From contig NC_020514.1 in the NCBI RefSeq assembly GCF_000347635.1, forward strand, positions 3,906,001-3,970,000: a DNA stretch of 64,000 bases, written 5' to 3'. The stretch's first letter is position 1. Each line of letters opens with the position of its first letter. Below are positions 26,307 to 37,631 of the stretch, piece by piece. The notes under the pieces are model-generated. The model had not been told where the DNA came from and did not search any database. It was given only the letters and a program-made list of their open reading frames with translations. A program made the position numbers and the translations under genes. This stretch comes from Paraglaciecola psychrophila 170 (GTDB lineage: Bacteria > Pseudomonadota > Gammaproteobacteria > Enterobacterales > Alteromonadaceae).

Positions 26307-26909
26307 ATGTATTACTCACTTGTTGTTATTGATGACTTTTTAGATGCTGTTGATGCCCTCAGAGCGAAAGCTCTGTCGGCAGTTTATCCTATGCCTGAGG
26401 AGCAAACTTATTTTCCAGGTAGAAATGCTCAAGAAGCGGTTTTTGTTGACGGGCTCGACCCATTAATTAGCGAAATAGTAGGTGAAAAATTAGTTGCCGC
26501 AACAGGTAATAGTCATGGTAAGTTTCGTATGGCACTTGCAGGTGAGCAAGGTAAAGGTGGGGTCCACATTGACCAATGTTACTGGTCGGGGATCCTGTAT
26601 CTGTCTAAAGATGAAGACTGCGTCGGAGGCACTGACTTTTACCGTAATAAAGAAACTAAAAGTGATACCGCTCCTCTTAATAAAGAGCAATTAAAAAATA
26701 TGGGGTTTAACAATCATCAAGAATTCTGGGATGATTTAAAGGCTAATGGACAAGACGTTGAACAATGGCAATTAACCTCTCATATTCCTATGAAATATAA
26801 TCGATTAGTGTTGTTTCGTCCTTGGCTTTTTCACAATGCTGGACCTGGATTTGGAGATTCCGTTGAAAACGGTAGGATTATTTACCCGTTATTTTATAAC
26901 AACCAGTAG
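26307..26909 (+). CDS. DUF6445-like protein, possible 2-oxoglutarate/Fe(II) oxygenase fold
   Basis: A 200-residue soluble protein. It has an HxD pair in GVHIDQCYWSGILYLS (about residues 87-89) and a distal histidine and arginine in WLFHNAGPGFGDSVENGRI (about 176-191). This HxD...H...R order is the metal and co-substrate pattern of 2-oxoglutarate/Fe(II) dioxygenases. The overall sequence recalls the DUF6445 family, sometimes met beside tryptophan-halogenase-like genes in marine gammaproteobacteria, but no such partner is present here. Substrate unknown. It stands alone and is convergent with tilS. Confidence 0.55.
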   Translation: MYYSLVVIDDFLDAVDALRAKALSAVYPMPEEQTYFPGRNAQEAVFVDGLDPLISEIVGEKLVAATGNSHGKFRMALAGEQGKGGVHIDQCYWSGILYLSKDEDCVGGTDFYRNKETKSDTAPLNKEQLKNMGFNNHQEFWDDLKANGQDVEQWQLTSHIPMKYNRLVLFRPWLFHNAGPGFGDSVENGRIIYPLFYNNQ

Positions 26910-26974
26910 AACTGGTTGATTATCCGCCTAGCACCCGACGTTTTTGCAGCTTGTTGCTCAAGTTGCGCAAGCCC

Positions 26975-28384
26975 TTAAGCCTTTGAACCCTCAACTCTGA
27001 CATGCACTATTTGCAATATCGAATCATTTTTAAGATTGCTGTCAAGTGCCTTAGCGCATTGCCAACTGCCATCGAGCAGTACTGCTAACACTTGCTCATT
27101 CTGAATCACTAGCAGAACAGAATCACGTAACCATGGTGCCACTTTCCATTGTTTAAACCATTGTTTAATGGGTTTTGAGTGACTGCTAACCGCAGGCTTA
27201 AACCTCGCAGAGTATCCACCGAAACGAAACGAAATAGGTCCCAAGTTTGGATTAACTGTTAGCTGTGACATATCGTCATCTTGAGGGCTATCAGCTTGTG
27301 AGCTTGCAGCTTGGATAAAGGTTAAGTCCCCCATATTATTGGGTAGCGAAACAGTGTTTTCACCCTGCCAAATTTTATTTAAAGTGGCTTTTTGTAGACT
27401 GGCTCTTATTACAAATAACTGTTGATCAAAGCGTCTAAACTGCCAGCCATTCCATTGCAAAATAGGTGTAGCGTCTTCTGCGGCATCAAGCACCTCTGGC
27501 CTAAGTTGATTTAATACTGTTAAAGATGGGCTTTGAATACCTAACTCAGACAACCAATAACGTACCAGCTGATGTAACCACGACGAGCTTAACGGCTTAA
27601 GCTCGGTGAGATATAAACTATTAGCAGAAGCTTGTATAGATTTGAGCTTGTTATAACAAATTTCATCCAACAAACCTTGTTGCTGGGCACATAACGCTGC
27701 ACTTCGAGCCACAGAACGTGAAATTTCAGGCCAACGATGTTGTAAGATAGGTAGCACATCATGTCGTAAGAAATTGCGCTCAAAATCAGTGTTTTGATTC
27801 GACTCGTCTTCGCACCATTTCAAATTATGTTGCTGTGCATAGTCCAAAATAGCCTGTTGGGTGGTATCTAGTAGTGGTCGATAAAACCCAACCCGTTTGT
27901 CTGGTTGTAATCGGTAATTTACAACCCACTCACGGTTCATCGCTGACAGACCTTTAGGCCCTGCACCACGCTTTAACTGTAATAAAAATGTTTCAAGTTG
28001 GTCGTCTTGATGTTGTGCAAGTATCACTTGACTGTTAACTGGCGCTAATTCAACTAATTTGCTGTAGCGCGCTTCTCTTGCTTGTGCTTCAAGGCTTTGT
28101 CTTCGTAGTGCTACAACGGATACATTCGCAGTTTGAAACGCTATGTCTAACTGCGAACACACTTGCTGACAATGTGCTTGCCACTGGTCTGCATGTTGGC
28201 TTAAACCGTGATGGATATGAATAGCACTGAGTTGAAAATCAAGTTTAGCGTGCTCTCTTGCAAGCTGAAGCGCATGTAACAAAACATGGGAATCCACACC
28301 TCCACTGTAAGCAACAACGATATGAGTCGCCGACAAAAGCGGCTCACAGCGAAGTTGTTCTCTTAGAGTGTTTAAAACTGACAT
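26975..28384 (-). CDS. tilS: tRNA(Ile)-lysidine synthase
   Basis: An N-type ATP pyrophosphatase modifies cytidine 34 of tRNA-Ile(CAU) to lysidine so that it reads AUA codons. The PP-loop SGGVDS is near residue 27, followed by the HIHHGLS and LAQHQDDQLETFLLQLKRGAGPKGLSAM segments of the catalytic domain. The C-terminal third carries the TilS-specific substrate-binding domains. About 469 residues with the ATG at 28384; a TTG at 28396 lacks spacing to the upstream GAGG. It is the last gene of the long minus-strand series, behind a terminator following accA. Confidence 0.92.
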   Translation of the reverse strand: MSVLNTLREQLRCEPLLSATHIVVAYSGGVDSHVLLHALQLAREHAKLDFQLSAIHIHHGLSQHADQWQAHCQQVCSQLDIAFQTANVSVVALRRQSLEAQAREARYSKLVELAPVNSQVILAQHQDDQLETFLLQLKRGAGPKGLSAMNREWVVNYRLQPDKRVGFYRPLLDTTQQAILDYAQQHNLKWCEDESNQNTDFERNFLRHDVLPILQHRWPEISRSVARSAALCAQQQGLLDEICYNKLKSIQASANSLYLTELKPLSSSWLHQLVRYWLSELGIQSPSLTVLNQLRPEVLDAAEDATPILQWNGWQFRRFDQQLFVIRASLQKATLNKIWQGENTVSLPNNMGDLTFIQAASSQADSPQDDDMSQLTVNPNLGPISFRFGGYSARFKPAVSSHSKPIKQWFKQWKVAPWLRDSVLLVIQNEQVLAVLLDGSWQCAKALDSNLKNDSILQIVHVRVEGSKA

Positions 28385-28407
28385 TATTATTCGCAACCTC
28401 TAATAAC

Positions 28408-28431
28408 AAAAAACCATCTTTTCAGATGGCT
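28408..28431 (-). terminator. Rho-independent terminator after accA
   Basis: Read on the minus strand, GCCATCT pairs with AGATGGT around a GAAA loop, followed by six T residues. It lies between the accA stop and the tilS start and probably ends most transcripts of the cluster. Confidence 0.85.
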
Positions 28432-28476
28432 TCTTATACTGTATTTATGTATTAATTTATAAAAAATACTGATTAT

Positions 28477-29433
28477 TTAACAATAACCAAAAGACATTAG
28501 TCGTTCATAACGTTGAGATAATAACTCTTCGGTCGACAAACTACCAAGCTGAGCGAGTTGCTGTTTAAGGGTAGCCTTTAGATTGGCGGCCATACTGTCA
28601 TAATCTCTATGAGCGCCACCTAATGGTTCACTCACAATCTGATTAATCAATCCTAACTCTTTAATTTGGCCCGCACTAACCCCCATAGCTTCAGCAGCTT
28701 GTGGTGCTTTTTCAGCACTTTTCCACAAAATAGAGGCACAACCTTCTGGTGAAATAACCGAGTAGGTGCTGTATTGCAACATGTTTACACGGTCGCCGAC
28801 ACCGATGGCCAATGCGCCACCAGAACCACCTTCGCCAATCACAGTACAGATAATAGGCACTTTTAAGCCTGACATGACTTTTAAGTTACGGGCGATAGCT
28901 TCACTTTGACCACGCTCTTCTGCGCCAACACCTGGATAAGCACCGGGAGTATCAATAAAAGTAAGAATAGGTAAATTGAAACGTTCAGCCATTTCCATCA
29001 AACGTAACGCTTTGCGATAACCTTCTGGTTTAGGCATGCCAAAGTTACGCTTAATTTTTTCTTTGGTATCGCGGCCTTTTTGATGACCAATAATCAACAC
29101 TGGCTGCCCATCAATTTTAGCTAAGCCGCCCACTATGGCCTTGTCGTCCGCAAAGGCACGATCACCAGCAAGTTCATCAAACTCAGTACATATGCGCTCA
29201 ATATAGTCATAGGTATAAGGACGCATTGGATGCCGCGCTATTTGAGATACCTGCCATGCGCCTAAGTTTGCAAATATTTTGCGACTTAATTCGGCACTTT
29301 TTTCTCGAAGTTTAGTGATCTCTTCTTCGATATTGAGATCGAATTCTCCCCCTTGATTGACCAGCCTTAACTCTTCAATCTTCGCTTCTAATTCTGCGAT
29401 AGGTTTTTCGAATTCTAAAAAATTTACACTCAT
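28477..29433 (-). CDS. accA: Acetyl-CoA carboxylase carboxyltransferase subunit alpha
   Basis: The 318-residue alpha subunit of the carboxyltransferase transfers the carboxyl group from biotin carrier protein to acetyl-CoA, the first step of fatty acid synthesis. Characteristic segments are [18 protein letters not shown] at the N-terminus, [48 protein letters not shown] and [15 protein letters not shown]. Length equals that of E. coli AccA within a residue or so. It follows dnaE by 55 bases, the usual gammaproteobacterial order. Confidence 0.95.
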   Translation of the reverse strand: MSVNFLEFEKPIAELEAKIEELRLVNQGGEFDLNIEEEITKLREKSAELSRKIFANLGAWQVSQIARHPMRPYTYDYIERICTEFDELAGDRAFADDKAIVGGLAKIDGQPVLIIGHQKGRDTKEKIKRNFGMPKPEGYRKALRLMEMAERFNLPILTFIDTPGAYPGVGAEERGQSEAIARNLKVMSGLKVPIICTVIGEGGSGGALAIGVGDRVNMLQYSTYSVISPEGCASILWKSAEKAPQAAEAMGVSAGQIKELGLINQIVSEPLGGAHRDYDSMAANLKATLKQQLAQLGSLSTEELLSQRYERLMSFGYC

Positions 29434-29488
29434 TGAACACCTAATAATAATTGTTTACAGCTTTCATTTGTTTACTTATATAAACGAA

Positions 29489-32400
29489 TTAGTGAAATTC
29501 CAAGTCAACCTGAGGTTTACCCAATAGCTGTTGTAAGTCATATATTAACTCATCTTGGGGAGAAACATACCACTGCGCGCCCAAGGTTAAATCTACTTTT
29601 ACGTCTGGATGTACATAATGTATCTGAACCGGACAACTGCCACCTTGATAAGGTTGCAAAATGGTTTGCATTTTAGCTAGAGTTGATGGATTACACCAGC
29701 TTGATTCTAAATGCACTTGCAAACCTTTGGCATTTTTCTCACGGGCTTGGACTAAGTCCATAACGTCACGTGCTGATATTGTATTGCCACCAGAGAATTC
29801 ATCAAAGCTGACCTGTCCACTTATTACCAATATTTTGTCTGCTTGCAGCAATTCTTCGAACTGTTCAAGCATATCAGGGAAAAACCTAACATCAATTCTG
29901 GCGCTTTTATCATCTAATGTCACTAGTGCCCAACGACGACCACGTTTATTGGTCATCACCCTAACACCCAAGACTAAACCTACAGCGTACGCGATTTGGT
30001 CTCTGTTAGTTGGCTTTAGGTCAACTAAACGACAAGGCGCATAATGTTTGATTTCACTCAGGTACTGATTAATTGGATGACCGGTTAGATATAGTCCTAA
30101 CGTAGTTTTCTCACCATCTAACCAGACTTTTTCTGGCCAATGAGGTACTTCAGCAAAGGCTTGTTGTACTTGCTCAGTCTCGGTGGTCAGCAAACCAAAC
30201 ATATCTGATTGCCCCGATGTTTTATTCTTAGCATGTTGACCGGCTGCGGCCAATGCGTCGGGTAAAGAAGACATTAATGACGCACGATGCGGGCCTAAAT
30301 TATCTAATGCTCCTGCCAAGACTAATTTTTCTAAGATGCGCTTATTAATGCGTTTAAGGTCGACTTTGGCACAAAAATCAAATAAGTCACTGAATTTTCC
30401 GGTCTCTTCCCGCGCTTCGATAATCGCTTCGATAGGGCCTTCACCTACGCCTTTTATTGCACCTATGCCGTAAACAACGCGCCCTTCTTCATCCACCGTA
30501 AACTTACGGCTACCGGCATTAACATCGGGTGGTAATATGGTCAATCCCATGCGGTTACATTCATCAACCAGGGTCACAATTTTGTCTGAGTTATCCATAT
30601 CCGCTGACATAACAGCAGCCATAAACTCAGCAGGATAATGAGTTTTAAGCCATAACGTTTGGTAAGACACTAAGGCGTAAGCTGCGGAGTGGGATTTGTT
30701 AAAACCATATCCAGCAAACTTTTCAACTAGGTCAAATATTTTAATCGCTAGAGTAGGATCAATGCCGTTTTCTTTGGCTCCAGTCTCGAATGACTCGCGC
30801 TGTTTCTCCATTTCCTCTAGGTTTTTCTTACCCATAGCACGGCGTAATAAATCTGCGCCACCCAAGCTATAACCCGACATGACCTGAGCAATCTGCATGA
30901 CCTGCTCTTGATACAGGATAATGCCGTAGGTTGGTTGTAAGATTTCTTTTAAACATTCGTGTTGATATTCTGCATCAGGGTAAGAAACTTCTTCACGGCC
31001 ATGCTTACGATCGATAAAGTTTTCAACCATGCCGGATTGTAATGGACCAGGCCTGAACAGTGCCACAAGTGCAATGATATCTTCAAATGAATCTGGTTTA
31101 AGGCGTTTAATCAACTCTTTCATACCACGGGATTCAAGCTGGAATACCGCTGTGGTTTCTGCATTTTGCAGTACCCTAAAACATTTTGCATCGACCAGAG
31201 GGATGGCAGCGATATCGACATCAATGCCTTTGCCCTCTTTGATCATATCAGTCGCCCACTGAATAATGGTCAGGGTACGTAATCCCAAGAAATCAAACTT
31301 AACCAGCCCTGCAGTCTCAACATCGTTTTTATCGAACTGAGTAACTGGGTTTTTACCTTCATCATCACAGTAAAGTGGTGCAAAATCGGTAATCAATGTG
31401 GGGGCAATCACTACGCCACCGGCATGTTTACCTGCGTTACGCGTGCAACCTTCCAGAATACGACACATGTCGATCAGCTCTTTGACATCTTCGTCTTGGC
31501 TGTATAACTCAGGTAAGCGCGGCTCTTCAAGAAAAGCTTTTTCTAACGTCATACCCGGAGTGGGTGGGATAAGTTTAGAGATCCTATCAACAAAACCATA
31601 AGGGTGCCCCAACACACGGCCCACATCGCGCACTACGGCTTTTGCCGCCATAGTACCGAAAGTAATGATTTGTGATACGGCATCGCGGCCATACATTTCG
31701 GCCACGTGATCAATTACCTCATCACGTCTGTCCATACAAAAATCGACATCGAAATCAGGCATAGATACCCGTTCAGGGTTTAAGAAACGTTCGAATAACA
31801 AGTCATATTCAAGTGGATCGAGGTCGGTGATATCCAGTGCATATGCCACTAATGAGCCAGCACCTGACCCTCGACCGGGGCCAACAGGAATATTATTGTC
31901 CTTACTCCATTGAATAAACTCCATCACGATCAAGAAATAACCGGGAAAACCCATTTGGTTGATAACCACAAGTTCAATGTCTAAGCGTTCATCATACTCA
32001 GGGCGTTTTTCTAAACGCACTTGCTCATCAGGAAACAAAAATGCCAGACGTCTTTCAAGACCTTCTTTGGAGACCTTGACTAAAAAGTCTTTGATATCCA
32101 TTCCATCAGTCGGGAAATCAGGCAAAAAGTAGGTGCCAAGTTGAACTGTGACATTACAACGTTTGGCAATTTCTACTGTATTTTGAACGGCTTCTGGAAT
32201 ATCAGCAAATAGCTCTGACATTTCTTCAGAGGTACGTAAATATTGCTGTTCGGAGTATTCCTTAGGTCTGCGAGGATCGTTTAAAGTGAAACCATCATGG
32301 ATAGCCACACGAATTTCGTGGGCATCAAAATATTGTCTATCCACAAAACAGACTTCGTTTGTAGCAACCACAGGCAAATCATATTGCTGCGCCCAATTTA

Positions 32401-32974
32401 CAGCACTATGAATATAGTCTTCTTCTCCGTCCCTACCGGTGCGGGTTAATTCCAAATAAAACCGGTTAGGGAAGTGGTGTTGATAGAATTGAGTCACATT
32501 ATGTGCAATATCCATATTGCCCTTAGTCAGCAACATACCTAAATCGCCTGCTTTGCCCCCTGATATTATAATCACGCCTTGGCTGTGCTCTACTAACCAA
32601 TCTTTGTCAATAACTGCCCGGTCTTTAACACTGCCGCGTAAATACGCTTTGGAGACTAACAGTGTAATGTTTTTGTAGCCTTTGTTGTCCATAGCTAATA
32701 ACGTTAGACGAAACAAAGTGCCTACTAACTCGTCGCTTTGCACCCAAAAATCCACGCCAATAATAGGTTTGATACCGTTAGCATGAGCTTGGCTATAAAA
32801 TTTAACCAACCCACACATGTTCATTTGGTCGGTGATAGCAACGGCAGGCATACCCAGTTCTTTGACATGGGCGATAAGCGGTTTAACCTTGTTTAACCCA
32901 TCCAACATGGAGTAATCGCTATGCACACGTAGATGTACAAAATTGACGGGGGTGGCTTGTAATTGTTGTGTCAT
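29489..32974 (-). CDS. dnaE: DNA polymerase III subunit alpha
   Basis: The replicative polymerase, 1161 residues as in E. coli. An N-terminal PHP domain ([18 protein letters not shown]), the C-family catalytic palm with [16 protein letters not shown] containing two of the three catalytic aspartates, the [16 protein letters not shown] nucleotide loop, the tandem HhH and a C-terminal OB domain are all present. The start codon abuts the rnhB stop. The reading frame is intact over its whole length. Confidence 0.96.
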   Translation of the reverse strand: MTQQLQATPVNFVHLRVHSDYSMLDGLNKVKPLIAHVKELGMPAVAITDQMNMCGLVKFYSQAHANGIKPIIGVDFWVQSDELVGTLFRLTLLAMDNKGYKNITLLVSKAYLRGSVKDRAVIDKDWLVEHSQGVIIISGGKAGDLGMLLTKGNMDIAHNVTQFYQHHFPNRFYLELTRTGRDGEEDYIHSAVNWAQQYDLPVVATNEVCFVDRQYFDAHEIRVAIHDGFTLNDPRRPKEYSEQQYLRTSEEMSELFADIPEAVQNTVEIAKRCNVTVQLGTYFLPDFPTDGMDIKDFLVKVSKEGLERRLAFLFPDEQVRLEKRPEYDERLDIELVVINQMGFPGYFLIVMEFIQWSKDNNIPVGPGRGSGAGSLVAYALDITDLDPLEYDLLFERFLNPERVSMPDFDVDFCMDRRDEVIDHVAEMYGRDAVSQIITFGTMAAKAVVRDVGRVLGHPYGFVDRISKLIPPTPGMTLEKAFLEEPRLPELYSQDEDVKELIDMCRILEGCTRNAGKHAGGVVIAPTLITDFAPLYCDDEGKNPVTQFDKNDVETAGLVKFDFLGLRTLTIIQWATDMIKEGKGIDVDIAAIPLVDAKCFRVLQNAETTAVFQLESRGMKELIKRLKPDSFEDIIALVALFRPGPLQSGMVENFIDRKHGREEVSYPDAEYQHECLKEILQPTYGIILYQEQVMQIAQVMSGYSLGGADLLRRAMGKKNLEEMEKQRESFETGAKENGIDPTLAIKIFDLVEKFAGYGFNKSHSAAYALVSYQTLWLKTHYPAEFMAAVMSADMDNSDKIVTLVDECNRMGLTILPPDVNAGSRKFTVDEEGRVVYGIGAIKGVGEGPIEAIIEAREETGKFSDLFDFCAKVDLKRINKRILEKLVLAGALDNLGPHRASLMSSLPDALAAAGQHAKNKTSGQSDMFGLLTTETEQVQQAFAEVPHWPEKVWLDGEKTTLGLYLTGHPINQYLSEIKHYAPCRLVDLKPTNRDQIAYAVGLVLGVRVMTNKRGRRWALVTLDDKSARIDVRFFPDMLEQFEELLQADKILVISGQVSFDEFSGGNTISARDVMDLVQAREKNAKGLQVHLESSWCNPSTLAKMQTILQPYQGGSCPVQIHYVHPDVKVDLTLGAQWYVSPQDELIYDLQQLLGKPQVDLEFH

Positions 32975-33586
32975 TTAAGAACCTGCTAACTGGCCATCGC
33001 GCATAGCAAGAGATTGCTGCACTGGCTTAAAACTCATGCGATATTGAGGCAGTGGTCCAAACTCAGCGAGCTTAGCCAAATGAAATGGCGTGGGATAACC
33101 TTTATGTTTAGCAAAACCATATTCTGGGTGTTGTTGATCCAGCACTAACATTTCTTTATCACGTGTTACTTTTGCAATAATCGAAGCCGCTGATATTGCT
33201 GCAATTAAACCATCACCTTTAACAATGGCCTCACTAGAGTAATCCCACTTTGGACAACGGTTGCCATCAACCATCACATGAGTCGGTTGAATTGCTAATC
33301 CTTGTACCGCTCTAGTCATGGCAAGCATAGTGGCTTGTAAGATATTAAGCTGGTCAATTTCTTGGGGACTGGCTCGGCCTATTGACCAAGCTAAGGCATA
33401 TTGCTTAATTTCAGCAGCTAAAACATCACGTTTTTTTTCAGATAGTTTTTTTGAATCGGCTAATCCAACAATTGTATATTGGGGATCTAGGATAACTGCA
33501 GCAGTGACCACGTCACCGACTAAAGGTCCTCGTCCGACTTCATCAACGCCTGCAATCAACTGAATCATTTCTTTAAATTGGCTCAT
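32975..33586 (-). CDS. rnhB: Ribonuclease HII
   Basis: A 203-residue type 2 RNase H that removes ribonucleotides from DNA. The DEXGRG motif is in [17 protein letters not shown], and further acidic residues lie in MVDGNRCP and SIIAKVTRD. The start overlaps the lpxB stop (ATGA), so it is coupled to lipid A synthesis genes, the common order lpxB-rnhB-dnaE. Confidence 0.95.
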   Translation of the reverse strand: MSQFKEMIQLIAGVDEVGRGPLVGDVVTAAVILDPQYTIVGLADSKKLSEKKRDVLAAEIKQYALAWSIGRASPQEIDQLNILQATMLAMTRAVQGLAIQPTHVMVDGNRCPKWDYSSEAIVKGDGLIAAISAASIIAKVTRDKEMLVLDQQHPEYGFAKHKGYPTPFHLAKLAEFGPLPQYRMSFKPVQQSLAMRDGQLAGS

Positions 33587-34743
33587 GGCTGTTGCTCAAT
33601 CAAGTTAGCCACAGCAGCGGCAGATTGCACGTCTGCGTCTTTTTTAAGTGATTCATGTAAAGCTTCAAATTTTGTTATAAGTACTTGTTGCTCGTCACCA
33701 CCTTGCAAGGTCAACATAGGTAGTAATAACTCACTTATTCTCTGTGGTGTCACGTCGTTTTGCAACAACTCTGGAATTAACTTTTCATCGGCTAAAACAT
33801 TGGGTAGAGCAAAATATTTAGCCTTATATAACCACTTCATCATTTGATACGTTATGCCGCTAAGTTTATAGGCTGTGACCATGTTTTTCTTACATAACAT
33901 CGCTTCAAGAGTCGCCGTACCAGAAGCGAGTAATACTGCATCTGAGGCAATCATGACTTCTCTAGCATGGCCTATTACAACCTGTATCGACAAATCAGGA
34001 TTGTGGGTCTGAATGTACTGGTCTACTTGGTCTTTTCGCTGCCGATTAACCACAGGTATTAATACGTTTAAGTCCGCTATATCCGTCTTTAATAACAAAC
34101 AGGATTGGATAAAAACATCCAGTAATGTGTCGACTTCGCGCTTTCTACTGCCGGGTAACAGAGCTAGAACCGTTGAATTTTCTTTAAGTTTTAAAGAAAG
34201 ACGAGCTTTTTGTATATCGGGCTTAATAGCAATGTCATCAGCCATGGTGTGACCAACATATTCACAAGGGATATGATGCTTGTCATACACTTGCTTTTCA
34301 AAGGGGAAAATACTCAATACTAAGTTGGTGGCTTTAGCTATCTTAAAAATTCGTTTTTCGCGCCATGCCCAAACGGTAGGGCTGACATATTGTACAGTTA
34401 TAATACCCTGGTTTTTGAGCTTTAATTCTAGGCCTAAATTAAAATCGGGTGCATCAACGCCAATAAAGACATCGGGTGGATTAGTGAGAAAGTGATTTAA
34501 CAACGTTTTGCGAACAAACATCAGTCTGCGAATACGCGATAAGACCTCAACCAATCCCATTACTGACAACTCCTCCATATCAAATAGACTTTGACAGCCT
34601 TGAGCCTGCATCTTTGGTCCGGCTATGCCTTCAAAAGTTGCATTGGGATATTGTTTCTTAAGTTGTTTTATTAGGCCCGCAGCCAGAATATCACCTGACG
34701 CTTCGCCGGCAACAATGCCTACTTTGAGTGCTTTCTCGCTCAT
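33583..34743 (-). CDS. lpxB: Lipid-A-disaccharide synthase
   Basis: A 386-residue peripheral membrane glycosyltransferase (GT19) condensing UDP-2,3-diacylglucosamine with lipid X. Hallmarks are [65 protein letters not shown] and [23 protein letters not shown]. The gene lies 3 bases after lpxA and overlaps rnhB by 4. Confidence 0.95.
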   Translation of the reverse strand: MSEKALKVGIVAGEASGDILAAGLIKQLKKQYPNATFEGIAGPKMQAQGCQSLFDMEELSVMGLVEVLSRIRRLMFVRKTLLNHFLTNPPDVFIGVDAPDFNLGLELKLKNQGIITVQYVSPTVWAWREKRIFKIAKATNLVLSIFPFEKQVYDKHHIPCEYVGHTMADDIAIKPDIQKARLSLKLKENSTVLALLPGSRKREVDTLLDVFIQSCLLLKTDIADLNVLIPVVNRQRKDQVDQYIQTHNPDLSIQVVIGHAREVMIASDAVLLASGTATLEAMLCKKNMVTAYKLSGITYQMMKWLYKAKYFALPNVLADEKLIPELLQNDVTPQRISELLLPMLTLQGGDEQQVLITKFEALHESLKKDADVQSAAAVANLIEQQP

Positions 34744-34746
34744 AAT

Positions 34747-35514
34747 TTAGCGAACTATGCCTCGAGCAGAGTGACTTACAAAATCAGCCATAAGTTTAAC
34801 TTCTTGAACATCGCCAGCCAATTCCAACAATTTTTCAACTGCTTCTGTAGCTCGATTACTATTACGATACAAAATTTTATAACCACGTTTGATTTGCATA
34901 ATGGTTTCACTAGAAAAACCACGACGTTTTAATCCTTCGGAATTAATACCGCGAGGTGTACCGTCGTTCCCTAACATAATATAAGGCGGTACATCAGCCA
35001 AAATAATGGCTCCACCACCAATAAAGCTATGGTCACCAATGTGACAAAATTGGTGAGCTGCAGTCAAACCGCCCATAATAACCCAATCACCAATGTGAAC
35101 ATGCCCTGCAAGCGTTGCGCCAGTTGCTAATATGCTATTATCGCCAATAGCACAATCATGGGCTACATGTACAAAACACATCAGTAAATTATTAGAACCG
35201 ATCCTAGTAACGCCTTCATCCTGAATAGTGCCTCGGTGAACAGTTACCGACTCACGGATAATATTGTTGTCACCAATAATGAGTTCAGTAGGCTCACCAG
35301 CATATTTTTTATCCTGACAATCTTCGCCAACAGAGGCAAACTGATAAATATGATTACCTTGACCGATGCTGGTTTTGCCTTTCACTACCACATGAGATTC
35401 AAGCACCGTGTTATCGCCTATGCTGACATCTGCGTCAATTAGGCAAAATGCACCAACTGAAACATTCTTACCCAGTTTAACAGTGGGATGGATAATGGCA
35501 GTAGAATGGATCAC
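34747..35514 (-). CDS. lpxA: UDP-N-acetylglucosamine acyltransferase
   Basis: The 255-residue cytoplasmic trimer performs the first step of lipid A synthesis, 3-O-acylation of UDP-GlcNAc. The N-terminal two thirds are left-handed beta-helix hexapeptide repeats (IHPTVKLGKNVSVGAFCLIDADVSIGD). The catalytic histidine lies in VHVAHDCAIGDNS, and the C-terminal helical domain begins at NSEGLKRRGFS. Three bases separate it from fabZ. Confidence 0.95.
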   Translation of the reverse strand: MIHSTAIIHPTVKLGKNVSVGAFCLIDADVSIGDNTVLESHVVVKGKTSIGQGNHIYQFASVGEDCQDKKYAGEPTELIIGDNNIIRESVTVHRGTIQDEGVTRIGSNNLLMCFVHVAHDCAIGDNSILATGATLAGHVHIGDWVIMGGLTAAHQFCHIGDHSFIGGGAIILADVPPYIMLGNDGTPRGINSEGLKRRGFSSETIMQIKRGYKILYRNSNRATEAVEKLLELAGDVQEVKLMADFVSHSARGIVR

Positions 35515-35517
35515 CTG

Positions 35518-35964
35518 TTACATTCTCCTCATGGCACACATAAATTCGGCTTCACATGCAGCTTTACCATCAACGCTAGCCACACCATGAAACTTCCAAA
35601 TTCCGCGACGTTCTTTAATTAACCTTACTTCCATATCCATGCGATCGCCCGGCACAACCGGCATTTTGAAACGGGCCTTGTCGATACCGGCATATAGATA
35701 TAGATCGTCAGAGTTACCCGCCGTCTTAAAACCTAAGACACCAGCAGCCTGTGCTAATGCTTCTAAGATCATAACGCCTGGGAAAATTGGTTTGCCTGGA
35801 AAATGCCCAGTAAAGCAAGGTTCGTTAAAAGTGATGTTTTTATAAGCGGATATAGACTCATTGAGAGTGTAATCTGTCACTCTATCTACTAACAAGAAAG
35901 GATAACGATGGGGAAGCAACGCCATGATATCTTCTATTTCTAGAGTGTTTACATTATTGGCCAA
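35518..35964 (-). CDS. fabZ: 3-hydroxyacyl-[ACP] dehydratase FabZ
   Basis: A 148-residue hotdog dehydratase of fatty acid elongation. The catalytic histidine is in [23 protein letters not shown], with the glutamate of the same helix; the N-terminus [17 protein letters not shown] is typical. Its place between lpxD and lpxA is conserved in proteobacteria, balancing phospholipid and lipid A use of hydroxyacyl-ACP. Confidence 0.95.
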   Translation of the reverse strand: MANNVNTLEIEDIMALLPHRYPFLLVDRVTDYTLNESISAYKNITFNEPCFTGHFPGKPIFPGVMILEALAQAAGVLGFKTAGNSDDLYLYAGIDKARFKMPVVPGDRMDMEVRLIKERRGIWKFHGVASVDGKAACEAEFMCAMRRM

Positions 35965-36003
35965 AAGGTGTTCTCCTAAACTAACCAGTCGGTAGCTAAA
36001 TCA

Positions 36004-37038
36004 CTACTGCTGCTGGCTTTTTTCCAATGTTTTGACACGTTGATTAAGGCTAGTAATATTTCGTAATGCTACTGTATTTTTACGCCATTCTCTGTTGGCA
36101 TAAGCAGGTATGCCAGATGAATAAACGCCAGGCTCTGAAATACTTTTAGTGACCATACTCATGCCAGTAAAAACCACATTGTCACAAACGGTAATGTGGC
36201 CATTAATGCCGACTAAACCCGCCATGCTACAGTTTTTACCTATAACAGTGCTGCCTGCAATCACAGAACAAGCCGCCATTGCAGTATTCTCACCAATTTC
36301 AACATTATGGGCAATTTGACATTGATTGTCGATGATCACCCCATCGGCCAAAATAGTATTGTCTAACGCGCCACGATCAATGGTAGTGCTGGCGCCAATT
36401 TCAACTCTGTTACCGATGATAACAGTGCCCAGTTGCGGTATTTTAATCCAGTGGCCGTTGTCATTTGCGTAACCAAAACCATCACTACCAATGACAGTGT
36501 TAGCTTGTATCAAACAATCTGTGCCTATTATCACTTCATGATAAATAGACACATTGGCCCATAACTTCGTATTGACACCTATCTGGGCGTTTATACCAAC
36601 AAAACAGCCCGCGCCAATAACAACATTATCTCCGAGTTTGACTCCTGCCTCAATTACAGCATTTGCCCCAATTTTGACGTGTTTACCCAGTTCTGCATTT
36701 TCGCTAATGACAGCATGAGGAGATATGTCGTACGCTGGCTCTGGAGTGGTATCTAATAATTGTGCAGCCTTCGCAAACCCAACATAAGGGTTATTCATAA
36801 CAAGGGCGGAACAGTTACAATGGGATAATTCGTCAGGATGCAAAATCACGGCTTGAGCCTGCGTATCCTGCAACTGACTGCGATATTTTTTATTCGACAA
36901 AAATGAAATCTGGCCATTGCCAGCTTTCACTAAGGTAGATAATCCATTAATGAGAGTATCTTGAGTATCAGCACCGGCTAGGTGCAGCCTGGCACCAATG
37001 CTTTGTGCCAATTTAATAAGACTTATTGCGTGACTCAA
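36004..37038 (-). CDS. lpxD: UDP-3-O-(3-hydroxyacyl)glucosamine N-acyltransferase
   Basis: The third enzyme of lipid A synthesis, a trimer of left-handed beta-helices ([23 protein letters not shown] and further repeats) with an N-terminal uridine-binding domain and a C-terminal helix ([12 protein letters not shown]). I place the start at TTG 37038, because GGGAGG lies 4 bases upstream and the product then begins like other LpxD proteins. An ATG at 37050 is in frame but would contain that ribosome binding site in its own coding sequence. About 344 residues. It lies just after skp. Confidence 0.93.
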   Translation of the reverse strand: MSHAISLIKLAQSIGARLHLAGADTQDTLINGLSTLVKAGNGQISFLSNKKYRSQLQDTQAQAVILHPDELSHCNCSALVMNNPYVGFAKAAQLLDTTPEPAYDISPHAVISENAELGKHVKIGANAVIEAGVKLGDNVVIGAGCFVGINAQIGVNTKLWANVSIYHEVIIGTDCLIQANTVIGSDGFGYANDNGHWIKIPQLGTVIIGNRVEIGASTTIDRGALDNTILADGVIIDNQCQIAHNVEIGENTAMAACSVIAGSTVIGKNCSMAGLVGINGHITVCDNVVFTGMSMVTKSISEPGVYSSGIPAYANREWRKNTVALRNITSLNQRVKTLEKSQQQ

Positions 37039-37067
37039 AACACCTCCCATGTGGCAACTAAAGCGGT

Positions 37068-37583
37068 TTAGTTGATTTTAGCAATTTGCTCAAGAACTGA
37101 TTTAGAAATATCGTTGTCTGGGTTAATAAACGCAACAGAATTAGCATTCAAGATAACATCATACTTTTCTTTTGCTGCGACGGCATCGATACCTTGTTTA
37201 ATCAAACCTAACAACTTGTTTTGTTCTTCTTTTAAACGAGCTTGAATTTCTTGCTGTAAAGGCTGAGCCTTAGCCGTGTACTCTTCGCGCAAAGCAATAA
37301 TTTTGCCTTCAAGTTCAGTTTTTTCTTTTGCGCTCATAGTAGCGGCATCACGCTGATTTTTTTCAAGATAATATTTGATGTCTTTTTCTAAACGACTGAC
37401 TTCTTCTGTCTTGTCTTTAAACTGTGCAGCAATATTTTCTTGAATACTAGCAGCTTGAGGCATAGCCTGAAAAATACCTTGTACATTTACTGCACCAATT
37501 TTTTGTTCAGCAAATACTGCTGAACTCGCCATAGCTGTGGTTATCAATGCACCAGCAATTAAACTTTTAGTAAACTTTTTCAA
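37068..37583 (-). CDS. skp: Periplasmic chaperone OmpH/Skp
   Basis: A 171-residue periplasmic chaperone for unfolded outer-membrane proteins. It has a signal peptide (residues 1-25, cut after SSAVFA), a coiled-coil tentacle region rich in charged residues (about 60-125) and the conserved [10 protein letters not shown] start of the mature body. It sits between bamA and lpxD, as in E. coli, and delivers substrates to BamA. Confidence 0.93.
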   Translation of the reverse strand: MKKFTKSLIAGALITTAMASSAVFAEQKIGAVNVQGIFQAMPQAASIQENIAAQFKDKTEEVSRLEKDIKYYLEKNQRDAATMSAKEKTELEGKIIALREEYTAKAQPLQQEIQARLKEEQNKLLGLIKQGIDAVAAKEKYDVILNANSVAFINPDNDISKSVLEQIAKIN

Positions 37584-37631
37584 ATGGAACTCCTACTTTT
37601 ATTGTTTTGTGATTAGTATACCAACCAGAAA

